34,021 nt of DNA from Roseomonas sp. GC11 (GCF_024437745.1 NZ_JANFNY010000056.1:1-34021), one strand, 5' to 3'. Counted from the first letter of the stretch, positions 16,217 to 25,418 are shown. Made by a program: numbers and translations. The notes: generated by a model from the letters alone, not told the origin.

Positions 16217-17031
16217 GCCGCGTGCTGGAGAAGCTCGGCCTCTGGGCCTGCGCGCTGCTGCTGGTCTCGCCGGCGCTGCTGTTCTTCCTGTGGATGATCT
16301 CGCTCTCGCTGAAGTTCGAGATCGACAACGGCGCCTATCCGCCCATCCTGATCCCGGACCGCTTCGCCTGGAAGAACTACCTGGGCGTCTTCGAGTCCAA
16401 CAGCTTCCTGCTCTATTTCTGGAACAGCTGTGTCGTCACCGGCGCGGCGACGCTGCTCGCCCTGCTGGTGGGCGTGCCGGCGGGCTATGGCATCGCCCGC
16501 ATGCGGGCGGACAAGGCGGCGATCATCATCATGATCGCGCGCATGACGCCGGGCCTGTCCTTCCTGATCCCGATGTTCCTGCTGTTCCAGTGGCTCGGCC
16601 TGCTGGGCACGCTGGTGCCGCAGATCATCATCCACCTCGTGGTGACGGTGCCGATCGTCATCTGGATCATGATCGGCTATTTCGAGACCACGCCGGTGGA
16701 CCTGGAGGAGGCCGCGCGCATCGACGGCGCCAGCCCCTGGCAGATCTTCCTGCGGGTGACGCTGCCGCTGGCCAGGCCCGGCATCGTCGTCTCCTTCATC
16801 CTGGCGCTGATCTTCAGCTGGAACAATTTCGTCTTCGGCATCGTCCTGGCCGGGCGGGAAACGCGCACCCTGCCGGTGGCCGTCTACAACATGCTCTCCT
16901 TCGAGCAGGTGAGCTGGGGGCCGCTGGCCGCCGCCGCCCTGGTGGTGACACTGCCCGTCCTGCTGTTGACGGTTCTCGCCCAACGCCAGATTGTGGCCGG
17001 CCTCACCGCAGGCGCCGTCAAGGGCGGCTGA
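16213..17031 (+). CDS. Sugar ABC transporter permease 2 (MalG/UgpE type)
   Basis: A 272-residue permease with six predicted helices and the EAA loop DLEEAARIDGASPWQIFLRVTLPLARPG near residue 170, a strong CUT1 signature. Its ATG overlaps the stop of permease 1 (ATGA), so the two are translationally coupled. No MsmK/UgpC-type ATPase follows. The complex must borrow an ATPase encoded elsewhere, since the two ATPases in this window belong to the peptide class. Confidence 0.93.
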   Translation: MSRVLEKLGLWACALLLVSPALLFFLWMISLSLKFEIDNGAYPPILIPDRFAWKNYLGVFESNSFLLYFWNSCVVTGAATLLALLVGVPAGYGIARMRADKAAIIIMIARMTPGLSFLIPMFLLFQWLGLLGTLVPQIIIHLVVTVPIVIWIMIGYFETTPVDLEEAARIDGASPWQIFLRVTLPLARPGIVVSFILALIFSWNNFVFGIVLAGRETRTLPVAVYNMLSFEQVSWGPLAAAALVVTLPVLLLTVLAQRQIVAGLTAGAVKGG

Positions 17032-17082
17032 ACGAGACACGCCGCGCGGCCCGCCCGCGCGGTATCGCTACCGGCTTCACAC

Positions 17083-17101
17083 GGCGGGCCACAGGCCCGC
17101 C
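17083..17101. terminator. Hairpin between the sugar importer and the TRAP operon
   Basis: A perfect stem GGCGGGCC, loop ACA, GGCCCGCC lies in the 85-base gap before dctP. No T-tract follows, so it may attenuate rather than stop read-through from the ABC genes. Confidence 0.4.
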
Positions 17102-17116
17102 AGGGGGAAACACACC

Positions 17117-18118
17117 ATGTCCGCCGCCCTGCCAGGCCGCCGCGCCCTTCTGGCCAACGGCCTGACCCTTGGCCTGAGCCTCGCCGCCCTGCACACCCGC
17201 CCCGCCCGCGCCGCCACGGTGCTGCGCTGGGCCAGCGTGCTGGCCGCCACCCACCCGACCGTGCAGATGATGGAGCGCATCGCCAGGCAGGTGCGCGACG
17301 AGACGGCCGGGGCGGTGGAAATCCAGATCTTCCCGGCCGGCCAGCTCGGCTCCTCGCGCGATGCGATCGAGGCCGTCTCGGCCGGCGCCATCCAGATCGT
17401 GGACGAGGGCGCGGCGCAGTTCGGCCAGTTCGTGCCGCCCATGTCCATCCTGGAGGCGCCCTATATCTGGCGCGATGCGGTGCATATGCGCCGCGCCCTC
17501 GCCTCCCCCCTACTGGAGGAGATGAACACGCCGCTGGTCGCGCGCCGCGGCATGCGCATCATCGGCGCCACCTACTACGGCAAGCGCCACATCACCTCCG
17601 GCACCCGCCCGCTGCGCTCGGTGGCCGACCTCAAGGGCTTCAAGCTGCGCATCCCGGAGGTGGACACCTTCCGCGCCATGGCCGAGGCCTGGGGCGCGCG
17701 GCCGACGCCGCTCAACATCAACGAGCTGTATCTCGCCCTCAGCCAGGGCGCGGTGGACGGGCAGGAGAACCCCCTGCCGACGATCCAGAGCGCCAAGCTG
17801 AACGAGGTGCAGAAATTCCTCATCCTCTCCGGCCATGTCATCACGCCGCGCCTCGTCGCCATCCATGAGGAGGCGTGGCGCGGGCTGAACGCCAGGGCGC
17901 GCGACGCGCTGCGCCAGGCGCTCGCCAGCCAGGGCGAATGGCAGGACAAGGCCTTCATGGAACAGGAGGGCAGCCTGCTGGAGAGCTTCCGCGCCGGCGG
18001 CATGACCATCGTCGAGCCGGATCTGGAGGAGTTCCGCAAGCCCGTCCTCGCCGCCCTGCCGGCGAAGTTCGAGGCGAAGTGGGGCAAGGGCCTGTGGGAC
18101 AGGGTCGCCGCGCTGTGA
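17117..18118 (+). CDS. dctP: TRAP transporter solute-binding protein (DctP family)
   Basis: A 333-residue periplasmic binding protein. The signal MSAALPGRRALLANGLTLG is of twin-arginine style and cleavage is likely near ARA-ATV. The carboxylate-binding Arg178 lies in LKGFKLRIPEVD, and the hallmark ELYLALSQGAVDGQENP follows at about 204-219. DctP proteins bind organic acids such as C4-dicarboxylates, sugar acids or keto acids. The adjacent sugar-acid-type module makes a sugar acid plausible, but this is only inference. AGGGGGA stands about nine bases before the ATG. It overlaps dctQ (GTGA). Confidence 0.93.
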   Translation: MSAALPGRRALLANGLTLGLSLAALHTRPARAATVLRWASVLAATHPTVQMMERIARQVRDETAGAVEIQIFPAGQLGSSRDAIEAVSAGAIQIVDEGAAQFGQFVPPMSILEAPYIWRDAVHMRRALASPLLEEMNTPLVARRGMRIIGATYYGKRHITSGTRPLRSVADLKGFKLRIPEVDTFRAMAEAWGARPTPLNINELYLALSQGAVDGQENPLPTIQSAKLNEVQKFLILSGHVITPRLVAIHEEAWRGLNARARDALRQALASQGEWQDKAFMEQEGSLLESFRAGGMTIVEPDLEEFRKPVLAALPAKFEAKWGKGLWDRVAAL

Positions 18119-18627
18119 TCCAGCGGCTGTCCGCCGGGCTGGACGCGGCGCTGCGGCTGCTCGCCATGGGGCTGCTGCTGGCGCTGCTCGGCGCCGTGCT
18201 GCTCGGCGTGCTGACGCGCGCCGCCAATGACCCGGTGATCTGGAGCGACGAGCTGTCGCGCATCCTGATGGTCTGGCTGGCCTGCATCGGCTGGATCCTG
18301 GCCGGGCGGAAGCGCATCCATATCCGCATCCGCTACGTCCAGGACAGGCTGCCCGCCCCCCTGCGCCGCGGGGGGGAGGTGGCGATCCAGGCCGCCATCA
18401 CCCTGCTCGGCCTGCTGCTCACCGGCTATGGCGCGCTGCTGGTGGAGCGCAACCACGACCTGGAGGCAACGACGCTGCCGCTCTCCATGGCCTGGCTCTA
18501 TGTGCCCATGGTGCTCGCCGGCCTCGCCACGGCGCTGCAGGGCGCGGCGGAGATGGCCGAGGCGCTGCGCCATGGCCCGGATCGTGGCCGGGAGACCCCC
18601 CTGCCCGCCGGGAGCCCCGCCGAATGA
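18115..18627 (+). CDS. dctQ: TRAP transporter small permease (DctQ)
   Basis: A 170-residue four-helix membrane protein that pairs with the large permease. The start is a GTG overlapping the dctP stop (GTGA); no ATG fits. Family signs are WSDELSRILMVWLACIGWILAGRKRIHIRIRYVQDRLP, with the conserved E-S-R and GWILAGRKR positions. A proline-rich tail (RGRETPLPAGSPAE) ends at the dctM start, overlapping by four bases. Confidence 0.9.
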   Translation: MIQRLSAGLDAALRLLAMGLLLALLGAVLLGVLTRAANDPVIWSDELSRILMVWLACIGWILAGRKRIHIRIRYVQDRLPAPLRRGGEVAIQAAITLLGLLLTGYGALLVERNHDLEATTLPLSMAWLYVPMVLAGLATALQGAAEMAEALRHGPDRGRETPLPAGSPAE

Positions 18628-19904
18628 CCACGCTGATGTTCGAAATCGCCGGGCTCTGGCTGCTGGCGATCCTGCTGGGCTTCCCGCTCTTTGCCTCGAT
18701 GGGCCTCGCGGCCTTCGCCTTCGTCGGCTTCGGCGGGCTCTCGGCCGCCATCGTGCCGCAGAAGATGGTGCAGGCGATGAACTCCTTCCCCATCGTCGCG
18801 GCGCCACTCTTCATCCTGATGGGCAATATCCTCTCGGCGGCGCGGCTGACGGACCGGATCGTGGCCTTCGCCAGTTCCATCGTCGGCGCGCTGCGCGGCG
18901 GCTATGCCCATGCCAGCATCGTCACCAGCATGATCTTCGCCGGCATGGTGGGCTCGGCGGTGGCCGATGCGGCGGGCTCGGGCGCCATCGAGATCCGCTC
19001 GATGCGCCGCGCCGGCTACCGGCCGGAGACGGCGGCGGCCATCACCGCCGCCGCCGCCACCATCGGCCCCATCATCCCGCCCAGCCTGCCCATGGTGATC
19101 TATGGCGTCACCGCCGATGTCTCGGTGGGGCGGCTCTTCCTTGGCGGCGTGGTGCCGGGGGTGCTGATGGGCCTGTCGCTGATGGTCATGGTCGCCTTCA
19201 TGGCGCGGCGGGAGGGCTTCGCCCGCCACCCCTTCGAGGGCTTCGGCCATATCGCCCGCACCTTCCGGGATGGCTTCTTCGCGCTGATGGCGCCGGTCAT
19301 CCTGCTGGGCGGCATGTTCAGCGGCCTCTTCACCCCGACCGAGGCGGCCGCGGTGGCCACGGCCTATGCGCTGCTGCTCGGCCTCGTCATCTACCGCACC
19401 TTCAGCCTGCGCCAGCTTCCCGCCATCCTGGTGGAGACGGCGGAGACGACGGGCCTCGTCATGGTGCTGGTGATGGCGGCGGGTGCGCTCGGCTGGTGCA
19501 TGTCCATCTCGCGCGTGCCGCAGACCATCACCCCGGCCATCATGGAGACCATCAGCAACCCGCTGGTCTTCCTGCTGGTGTGCAACCTGGTGCTGCTGGT
19601 CGTCGGCTGCTTCATGGAGACGCTGGCGGCGCTGCTGATCCTGATCCCGATCCTGGTCCCGGCGGCGAACAGCTTCGGCATCGATCCGGTGCAGTTCGGC
19701 ATCGTGATGATCTTCAACCTGATCCTCGGCACGGTCCACCCACCGATCGGCGTGGTGCTCTTCGTCGTCTCGCGCATCGCCGAGGTCAGTTTCGAGACCA
19801 TGGCGCGCGCCGTGCTGCCCTGGCTGGTCCCCCTCCTCCTGGTCCTGGCCGCCATCACCGTGTGGCCGCCCCTGACCACCTGGATGCCCGGCCTTTTGAT
19901 GTAG
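18624..19904 (+). CDS. dctM: TRAP transporter large permease (DctM)
   Basis: A 426-residue, roughly 12-helix secondary transporter that moves the bound acid with Na+ or H+. Hallmarks include the LGFPLFASMGLAAF start, VADAAGSGAIEIRSMRRAGY, and GPIIPPSLPMVIYGV near residue 155. A second pseudo-repeat is marked by LILIPILVPAANSFGIDPVQFGIVMIFNLILGTVHPPIG. The ATG overlaps the dctQ stop. It closes a compact PQM operon. Confidence 0.95.
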   Translation: MTTLMFEIAGLWLLAILLGFPLFASMGLAAFAFVGFGGLSAAIVPQKMVQAMNSFPIVAAPLFILMGNILSAARLTDRIVAFASSIVGALRGGYAHASIVTSMIFAGMVGSAVADAAGSGAIEIRSMRRAGYRPETAAAITAAAATIGPIIPPSLPMVIYGVTADVSVGRLFLGGVVPGVLMGLSLMVMVAFMARREGFARHPFEGFGHIARTFRDGFFALMAPVILLGGMFSGLFTPTEAAAVATAYALLLGLVIYRTFSLRQLPAILVETAETTGLVMVLVMAAGALGWCMSISRVPQTITPAIMETISNPLVFLLVCNLVLLVVGCFMETLAALLILIPILVPAANSFGIDPVQFGIVMIFNLILGTVHPPIGVVLFVVSRIAEVSFETMARAVLPWLVPLLLVLAAITVWPPLTTWMPGLLM

Positions 19905-19909
19905 ACCCT

Positions 19910-19983
19910 GGCGTCCCGCCTCCGGCCGGAAGCGGGACGCCCCCGGACAAAAGTTTTTTGGTTCTTTTTTCCAAAAAAGAACC
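19910..19983 (-). repeat. Composite two-stem intergenic element, copy B (reverse orientation)
   Basis: Stem 2 comes first here: GGCGTCCCGC (19910-19919) and GCGGGACGCC (19932-19941) around the self-palindromic TCCGGCCGGA. AAAAGTTTTTT follows, then stem 1, GGTTCTTTTTT, loop CC, AAAAAAGAACC (19960-19983). It starts five bases after the dctM stop codon ends and probably terminates the TRAP operon. Confidence 0.78.
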
Positions 19984-20060
19984 CTTCCCCTCTCCTCCCC
20001 TCGACGCGCCGCGCGGCACGCGGAATGATGCGGCCAGCGCCCCGCCGGAGGAGAACCCCG

Positions 20061-21641
20061 ATGCCCCTGAGCCGCCGCCTGCTGCTCTCCACCGCCATGG
20101 CCTCCGCCCTGTCATCCCCGCGCCTGGCGCGGGCGCAGGGCCGGCGCGTGCTGCGCTTCGTGCCGCAATCGGACCTCGCCATCCTCGATCCGGTGTGGAC
20201 CCCGGCCTATGTCACCCGCAACCACGGGCTGATGGTCTTCGATACCCTCTATGGCATGGACGGCGCCTACCAGATCCAGCCGCAGATGGTGGAAGGCCAT
20301 GTGGTGGAGCCGGATGGCCTGACCTGGACGCTGACCCTGCGCGAAGGGCTGCGCTGGCACGACGGCGAAAAGGTCCTGGCACGGGACTGCACCGCCTCCA
20401 TCCGCCGCTGGGCGGCGCGGGACGGGCTGGGCCAGTCCCTCATGGCGGCGACGGCGGAGCTTTCCGCCCCCGATGACCGCACCCTCCGCTTCCGCCTGAA
20501 GAAGCCCTTTCCCCTGCTGACCTACGCGCTGGGCAAGCCCGGCTCCCCCGTCTGCGTCATGATGCCGGAGCGGCTGGCGCAGACCGACCCCGGCACCCAG
20601 GTGAAGGAGATGATCGGCAGCGGCCCCTTCCGCTTCGTGGCGGAGGAACGGCTGGCCGGCGCCCGCGTCGTCTATGCCCGCAACCCGGACTATGTGCCGC
20701 GCCCCGGCACGGCCAGCTTCACCGCCGGGCCGAAGGAGGTTTTCTTCGAGCGGGTGGAATGGCACGTCCTGCCCGACCCCTCCACCGCCGCCGCCGCCCT
20801 GCGCGCCGGCGAGGTGGACTGGTGGGAAGCGCCGAGCTTCGACCTCCTGCCCATGCTGGCGCGGGATCCGGCCATCCACACCGCGGTGCCGGACCCCACA
20901 GGCTATATTGGCACGCTGCGGCTGAACCACCTGCACGCGCCCTTCAACAACCCGGCCCTGCGCCGCGCCCTGCTGCCGGCGCTGCGGCAGGCGGATTTCA
21001 TGCAGGCCGTGGCCGGGGAATCGCCAGAGGGCTGGCGCGATGGCGTGGGCTTCTTCTGCCCCGGCACGCCCATGGCCAGCACCGCCGGGCTCGACATCCT
21101 GACCGCCCCGCGCGACCTGGAGCGCGCCCGGCGCGAGGTCGCCGCCTCCGGCTACAGGGGCGAGCCGGCGGTGGTCCTGGCCCCCTCCGACTTCCCCAAC
21201 CTGAAGGCCCTGGCGGATGTGACGGCGGACCTGCTGCGGCGGGTGGGCATCACCGTGGATTATCAGGCGCTGGACTGGGGCAGCACGCTGGGGCGCCTCG
21301 CCAGGACCGGGCCGGTCTCGGAAGGCGGGTGGAGCGCCTTCGGCACCTTCTGGGCGGGGCTGGATCAGCTGGACCCGGCGGTGCACGCCTCGCTGCGCGC
21401 CAATGGCCTCGCCGGGCCGCGCGGCTGGCCGACCAGCGAGAAGCTGGAAGCCCTGCGCGCCAGCTGGATGGAACAGGCCGACCAAGGGGAGCGCCTGCGC
21501 CTCGCCGCCGAGATGCAGCGGCAGGCTTTTGAGGATGTGCCCTATATCCCCCTGGGGCAGCTTCTGGCCCGCACCTCCTGGCGCGGGATCACCACGCCCC
21601 TGCAGGGCTTCGCCCTGTTCTGGGGGATCCGGCCAGCGTGA
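20061..21641 (+). CDS. Orphan extracellular solute-binding protein family 5
   Basis: A 526-residue SBP_bac_5 protein of the peptide/nickel-type periplasmic binding family. ATG at 20061 has GGAGGAG eight to ten bases before it. The signal MPLSRRLLLSTAMASALSS contains SRRLLLS, a Tat-like motif, with cleavage near ARA-QG. The family blocks PQSDLAILDPVWTPAYVTRNH and LREGLRWHDGEKVLARDCTASIRRW are clear. No permease or ATPase gene accompanies it, so it either feeds a distant importer or the dpp-type system 10 kb away, or it serves as a sensor. It is flanked on both sides by the composite element, which makes it a monocistronic unit. Confidence 0.9.
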   Translation: MPLSRRLLLSTAMASALSSPRLARAQGRRVLRFVPQSDLAILDPVWTPAYVTRNHGLMVFDTLYGMDGAYQIQPQMVEGHVVEPDGLTWTLTLREGLRWHDGEKVLARDCTASIRRWAARDGLGQSLMAATAELSAPDDRTLRFRLKKPFPLLTYALGKPGSPVCVMMPERLAQTDPGTQVKEMIGSGPFRFVAEERLAGARVVYARNPDYVPRPGTASFTAGPKEVFFERVEWHVLPDPSTAAAALRAGEVDWWEAPSFDLLPMLARDPAIHTAVPDPTGYIGTLRLNHLHAPFNNPALRRALLPALRQADFMQAVAGESPEGWRDGVGFFCPGTPMASTAGLDILTAPRDLERARREVAASGYRGEPAVVLAPSDFPNLKALADVTADLLRRVGITVDYQALDWGSTLGRLARTGPVSEGGWSAFGTFWAGLDQLDPAVHASLRANGLAGPRGWPTSEKLEALRASWMEQADQGERLRLAAEMQRQAFEDVPYIPLGQLLARTSWRGITTPLQGFALFWGIRPA

Positions 21642-21667
21642 GAATGTTTTAAATTCAAAGAATTATT

Positions 21668-21738
21668 GTTCTTTTTTGAAAAAAGAACCAAAAAACTTTT
21701 ATCAGAGGCGTTCCGCGCCAGAGTCAGCATGGAACACC
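21668..21738 (+). repeat. Composite two-stem intergenic element, copy C
   Basis: Stem 1 is GTTCTTTTTT, loop G, AAAAAAGAAC (21668-21688). AAAAAACTTTT follows, then a degenerate stem 2, GGCGTTCC (21707-21714) with GGAACACC (21731-21738). It lies 26 bases after the orphan binding-protein stop and is the likely transcription end of that gene. Confidence 0.72.
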
Positions 21739-21946
21739 CGTCTGGGGAGAAGGGGATAACAAAAAAGAGGGCGCCAGCAACAACAGCAGAGGTCCACGAA
21801 CAAGACAAGATATACCGGATCACCACGCCAGGGCAGCATCGGACTCACGGATGAAAACATCCGGAGCTGATGCGTGAGATTGTTGCCTTTTGCCGGGCGG
21901 GATACCATCTAGGCCGCTTCGGGGCTGTTTGTTACTGGAGACGCGC
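21739..21946 (+). promoter_or_regulatory. Leader of the PtsN-like gene with weak promoter and small hairpin
   Basis: No gene is seen in this 208-base stretch, which is less GC-rich than its surroundings. A small perfect hairpin CGGATG, AAAA, CATCCG lies at 21848-21863. A tentative promoter has TTGTTG (21880-21885) and TACCAT (21903-21908) with 17-base spacing. GGAG precedes the gene start by about seven bases. Confidence 0.3.
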
Positions 21947-22414
21947 ATGGCAATCACCAACCTGTTCTCGGCCTCTGAGTCCATCCTCAGCCTGGCGCCC
22001 GTGAACAAGGCGGAATTGCTGGAACGCCTCGCCGCCGAGGCCGCCCCCCGCCTGGACCAGCCGGCCGAAACCATCCTCGAAGCCCTCGAAGCACGCGAGC
22101 GCCTGGGCTCCACCGCCCTCGGCCGTGGCGTCGGCATGCCCCATGCGCGGATGGAGGGCCTGCCCGGCCCTCTCGCCCTGCTCGCCCGTCTGGAACGCCC
22201 CATCGACTTCGACGCGCGCGATGGCACCCCGGTGGACCTCGTCTTTCTGGTGCTCTGGCCGGAAGAAGCGCCGGAAGGCTTCCTGCCCGCCCTCTCCGGC
22301 ATCTGCCGCGCCCTGCGTGACAACCATCTGCCGCGCCAGCTGCGCCAGGCACGCTCGGCGGCCGAGGCCCTGGCCCTGCTCCAGGCCACCCCCTCCAACG
22401 CCACCGAGATCTGA
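21947..22414 (+). CDS. EIIA-Ntr-like phosphotransfer protein (PtsN family)
   Basis: A 155-residue PTS EIIA type-2 domain. The phospho-accepting His is His66 in the GRGVGMPHARM segment. The preceding EALEARERLGSTALG is the usual EIIA-Ntr lead-in, and PVDLVFLVLWPEEAPEGFLPALSGI is the expected second half. The start at 21947 follows GGAG with good spacing and gives the canonical length. EIIA-Ntr proteins act as phosphorylation-dependent regulators, not sugar carriers, and in E. coli the dephospho form controls K+ uptake. Here no rpoN or hpf gene is adjacent, as would be usual for the main ptsN. Instead a cation/proton antiporter operon starts 100 bases downstream on the same strand. A dedicated paralogue is possible. 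Confidence 0.85.
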   Translation: MAITNLFSASESILSLAPVNKAELLERLAAEAAPRLDQPAETILEALEARERLGSTALGRGVGMPHARMEGLPGPLALLARLERPIDFDARDGTPVDLVFLVLWPEEAPEGFLPALSGICRALRDNHLPRQLRQARSAAEALALLQATPSNATEI

Positions 22415-22514
22415 AACATACCCGCGATCTGACCGCCGGGCCTGACCGCACCACGCGCCGCCTCCCCGGCCACCCGCCGGGACATCCCCGACCCGCAGGA
22501 GAGACCGGCACCCC

Positions 22515-25418
22515 ATGCCTGATGCTCTTTACCTTCTGGCCGCCCTCCTCCTGCCCTGGCTGGGTGCCCTGGCCACCGCCCTGCTGCCGGCCAATGCCCG
22601 CACCCGGGGCCATAACCTGGAAGCCTGGCTGGCCGGGGCGGTCGCGCTGCTGGCCCTCATCATGGTCTGGCTCGCCTATCCGGCCGTGGCCGCCGGGGGG
22701 GTGGTGCGGCTGGCCATCCCCTGGGTGCCGCAGCTCGGGCTGGAGCTGGTCCTGCGCATGGACGGGCTGGCCGCCGTCTTCGCCGTGATGGTGGCGGGCA
22801 TCGGGCTGCTGGTGGTGCTCTACGCCCGCTACTACATGTCGCCGGACGATCCGGTGCCGCGCTTCTTCGCCTTCCTGCTGGCCTTCATGGGCGCGATGAT
22901 GGGGCTGGTTCTCTCGGGCAACCTGATCCAGCTGGTCTTTTTCTGGGAGCTGACCAGCCTCTTCTCCTTCCTGCTCATCGGCTACTGGCACCACGCCGCC
23001 CCGGCGCGCGAGGGCGCGCGCATGGCCCTCACCGTCACCGCCAGCGGCGGGCTGGCCCTGCTGGCCGGCGTGCTGCTGCTCGGCCATATCGCCGGCAGCT
23101 ACGACCTCGACCATGTCCTGGCCGCCGGCGCGCTGATCCGCGCCCACCCGCTCTACCTGCCGGCCCTCGTGCTGATCCTGCTCGGCGCCCTGACCAAGAG
23201 CGCGCAATTCCCCTTCCACTTCTGGCTGCCCCACGCCATGGCGGCACCCACCCCCGTCTCCGCCTACCTGCACTCGGCCACGCTGGTGAAGGCCGGCATC
23301 TTCCTGATGGCCCGCCTCTGGCCGGTGCTGGCGGGGACGGAGGCATGGTTCTGGATCGTCGGCACGGCGGGCATGGTCACGCTGCTGCTCGGCGCCTATG
23401 TCGCCATCTTCCAGCACGACATGAAGGGGCTGCTGGCCTATTCCACCATCAGCCATCTCGGGCTGATCACCCTGCTGCTCGGGCTGAACAGCCCGCTGGC
23501 CATGGTCGCCGCCATCTTCCACACCATGAACCACGCGACCTTCAAGGCCTCGCTCTTCATGGCCACCGGCATCATCGACCATGAGACGGGCACGCGCGAC
23601 ATCCGCCGCCTCTCCGGCCTCAACAGCAGCATGCCCTTCACCGCGCGGCTGGCCATGGTGGCGGCGGCGGCGATGGCGGGCGTGCCGCTGCTGAACGGCT
23701 TCATCTCCAAGGAGATGTTCCTCACCGAGACGCTGACGGCCGCCAGCGCGCCCACCCCGCTGCACCGCCTGCTGCCCTATGCCGCGACGCTGGCCGGCAT
23801 CTTCGCGGTGGCCTATTCGCTGCGCTTCATCCACGGCGCCTTCTTCGGCCCCGAGGCGCGCGACCTGCCCCGCGCCCCGCACGAGCCGCCGCAGTGGATG
23901 CGCCTGCCGGTGGAGGTGCTGGTCTTCGGCTGCATGGTGGTGGGCATCCTGCCGGCGGCCACCATCGGGCCTTTCCTCGATGTCGCGGTGCGCTCCGTGC
24001 TCGGCCCCGCCACGCCGGATTACAGCCTCGCCGTCTGGCACGGCGTCAACCTGCCGCTGGCCATGAGCCTGCTCGCCCTGGCCGGCGGCGCCCTGCTCTA
24101 CCGGCTGCTGCAGCGCCACCTCAATGCCGGGGTGGAGGGCACGCCGCTGCTGCGCGGGATGGATGGCCGCCGCCTCTTCGAGCGGGCCATGGTCTTCCTC
24201 TCCTGGCGCTTCGCCCGCACGCTGGAGCGGCTGCTGGGCACGGCGCGGCTGCAGATGCAGCTGCGCCTGCTCGTCTGCGTCACCGCCCTGGCGGCGCTGC
24301 TGGCCCTGGCACCGCATGGGCTGCGCCTCGGCTCCCTGACGCTGAGCGCGGCGGACCCGGTGATCGCCCTCGTCTGGGTGGTCGGCGCGGCCTGCGCCAT
24401 CGCCGCCGCCTATCAGGCCAAGTATCACCGGCTGGCGGCGCTGATGCTGCTGGGCGGGGCGGGGCTCGCCGTCTGCCTCACCTTCGTCTGGTTCTCCGCC
24501 CCCGACCTCGCCCTGACCCAGCTCCTGGTCGAGGTGGTGACGACGGTGCTCCTCCTCCTCGGCCTGCGCTGGATGCCGCGGCGCCTGGAGCAGCCCGGTG
24601 CCGGGGCCTGGCTCGCCCGCCTGCGGCGCGGGCGGGACCTCACCATCGCCATCGGCGCCGGGCTGGGGCTGACGGTCATCTCCTACGCCACCATGACGCG
24701 CCTCTCGCCGGAGGGCATCTCCCGCCACTTCCTCGCCCGCGCCTATACGGAGGGCGGCGGCACCAATGTGGTGAATGTCATCCTGGTGGATTTCCGCGGC
24801 TTCGACACCTTCGGCGAGATCACCGTCCTCGGCATCGTGGCGCTCACCGTCTTCGCCCTGCTGCGGCGCTTCCGCCCGGCGGCGGAGAGCATCGGCGCGC
24901 CCGAGGCCCGGCGCGGCCAGCAGCGCGGCGAGGCCCATGCCTGGCTGCTGGTGCCCGGCGTCATCATGCGCTGGCTCTTCCCGCTGATCGGCGCCATCGC
25001 CGTCTTCCTGCTGCTGCGCGGGCATGACCTGCCGGGCGGCGGCTTCGCCGGCGGGCTGATGCTGGCCGTGGCCATCCTGCTGCAATACATGGCCGGCGGC
25101 ACGCGCTGGGTGGAGGACCACCTGCGCGTCCACCCGCTGCGCTGGATGGCGGGGGGGCTGCTGCTGGCCGCCGGCACGGGGCTGGCCGCCCTCCTCGCCG
25201 GGCGGCCCTTCCTCACCTCCTACTTCGCCTATGCCGATCTCGGCTGGCTCGGCCGGCTGCCGGTGGCCAGCGCCATGCTCTTCGACATCGGCGTCTTCGC
25301 CCTGGTCTTCGGCGCCACGGTGCTGATGCTCATCGCCATCGCCCACCAGTCGGTGCGCAGCCAGCGCGCCGCCCCGCCGCCGCCGCCCGGCGAGCCCGCC
25401 ACCCCGGGAGACGATTGA
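22515..25418 (+). CDS. mnhA: Mrp/Mnh/Pha cation/proton antiporter, fused subunits A and B
   Basis: A 967-residue membrane protein. The first part is the MrpA/NuoL-like channel, with Glu145 (VFFWELTSLF), Lys228 (GALTKSAQFPFHFWLPHAM) and Lys259 as the conserved proton-path residues, plus the HDMKGLLAYSTISHLG and FKASLFMATGIIDHE blocks. A NuoJ-like region follows. From about residue 808 the MrpB domain starts (LVPGVIMRWLFPLIGAIAVFLLLRGHDLPGGGFAGGL). This A-B fusion is the mark of group-2 Mrp operons of proteobacteria. The complex exchanges Na+ or K+ for H+ and supports pH and salt tolerance. The tail is proline-rich (PPPPPGEP). TGATG couples it to the C subunit. Confidence 0.94.
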   Translation: MPDALYLLAALLLPWLGALATALLPANARTRGHNLEAWLAGAVALLALIMVWLAYPAVAAGGVVRLAIPWVPQLGLELVLRMDGLAAVFAVMVAGIGLLVVLYARYYMSPDDPVPRFFAFLLAFMGAMMGLVLSGNLIQLVFFWELTSLFSFLLIGYWHHAAPAREGARMALTVTASGGLALLAGVLLLGHIAGSYDLDHVLAAGALIRAHPLYLPALVLILLGALTKSAQFPFHFWLPHAMAAPTPVSAYLHSATLVKAGIFLMARLWPVLAGTEAWFWIVGTAGMVTLLLGAYVAIFQHDMKGLLAYSTISHLGLITLLLGLNSPLAMVAAIFHTMNHATFKASLFMATGIIDHETGTRDIRRLSGLNSSMPFTARLAMVAAAAMAGVPLLNGFISKEMFLTETLTAASAPTPLHRLLPYAATLAGIFAVAYSLRFIHGAFFGPEARDLPRAPHEPPQWMRLPVEVLVFGCMVVGILPAATIGPFLDVAVRSVLGPATPDYSLAVWHGVNLPLAMSLLALAGGALLYRLLQRHLNAGVEGTPLLRGMDGRRLFERAMVFLSWRFARTLERLLGTARLQMQLRLLVCVTALAALLALAPHGLRLGSLTLSAADPVIALVWVVGAACAIAAAYQAKYHRLAALMLLGGAGLAVCLTFVWFSAPDLALTQLLVEVVTTVLLLLGLRWMPRRLEQPGAGAWLARLRRGRDLTIAIGAGLGLTVISYATMTRLSPEGISRHFLARAYTEGGGTNVVNVILVDFRGFDTFGEITVLGIVALTVFALLRRFRPAAESIGAPEARRGQQRGEAHAWLLVPGVIMRWLFPLIGAIAVFLLLRGHDLPGGGFAGGLMLAVAILLQYMAGGTRWVEDHLRVHPLRWMAGGLLLAAGTGLAALLAGRPFLTSYFAYADLGWLGRLPVASAMLFDIGVFALVFGATVLMLIAIAHQSVRSQRAAPPPPPGEPATPGDD

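Noticed and set aside
21987-25346. A 1119-codon open frame antisense to the mnhAB fusion
   Set aside because: Low-complexity Gly/Gln/Glu/His composition without recognisable motifs; a shadow of the membrane-protein gene.
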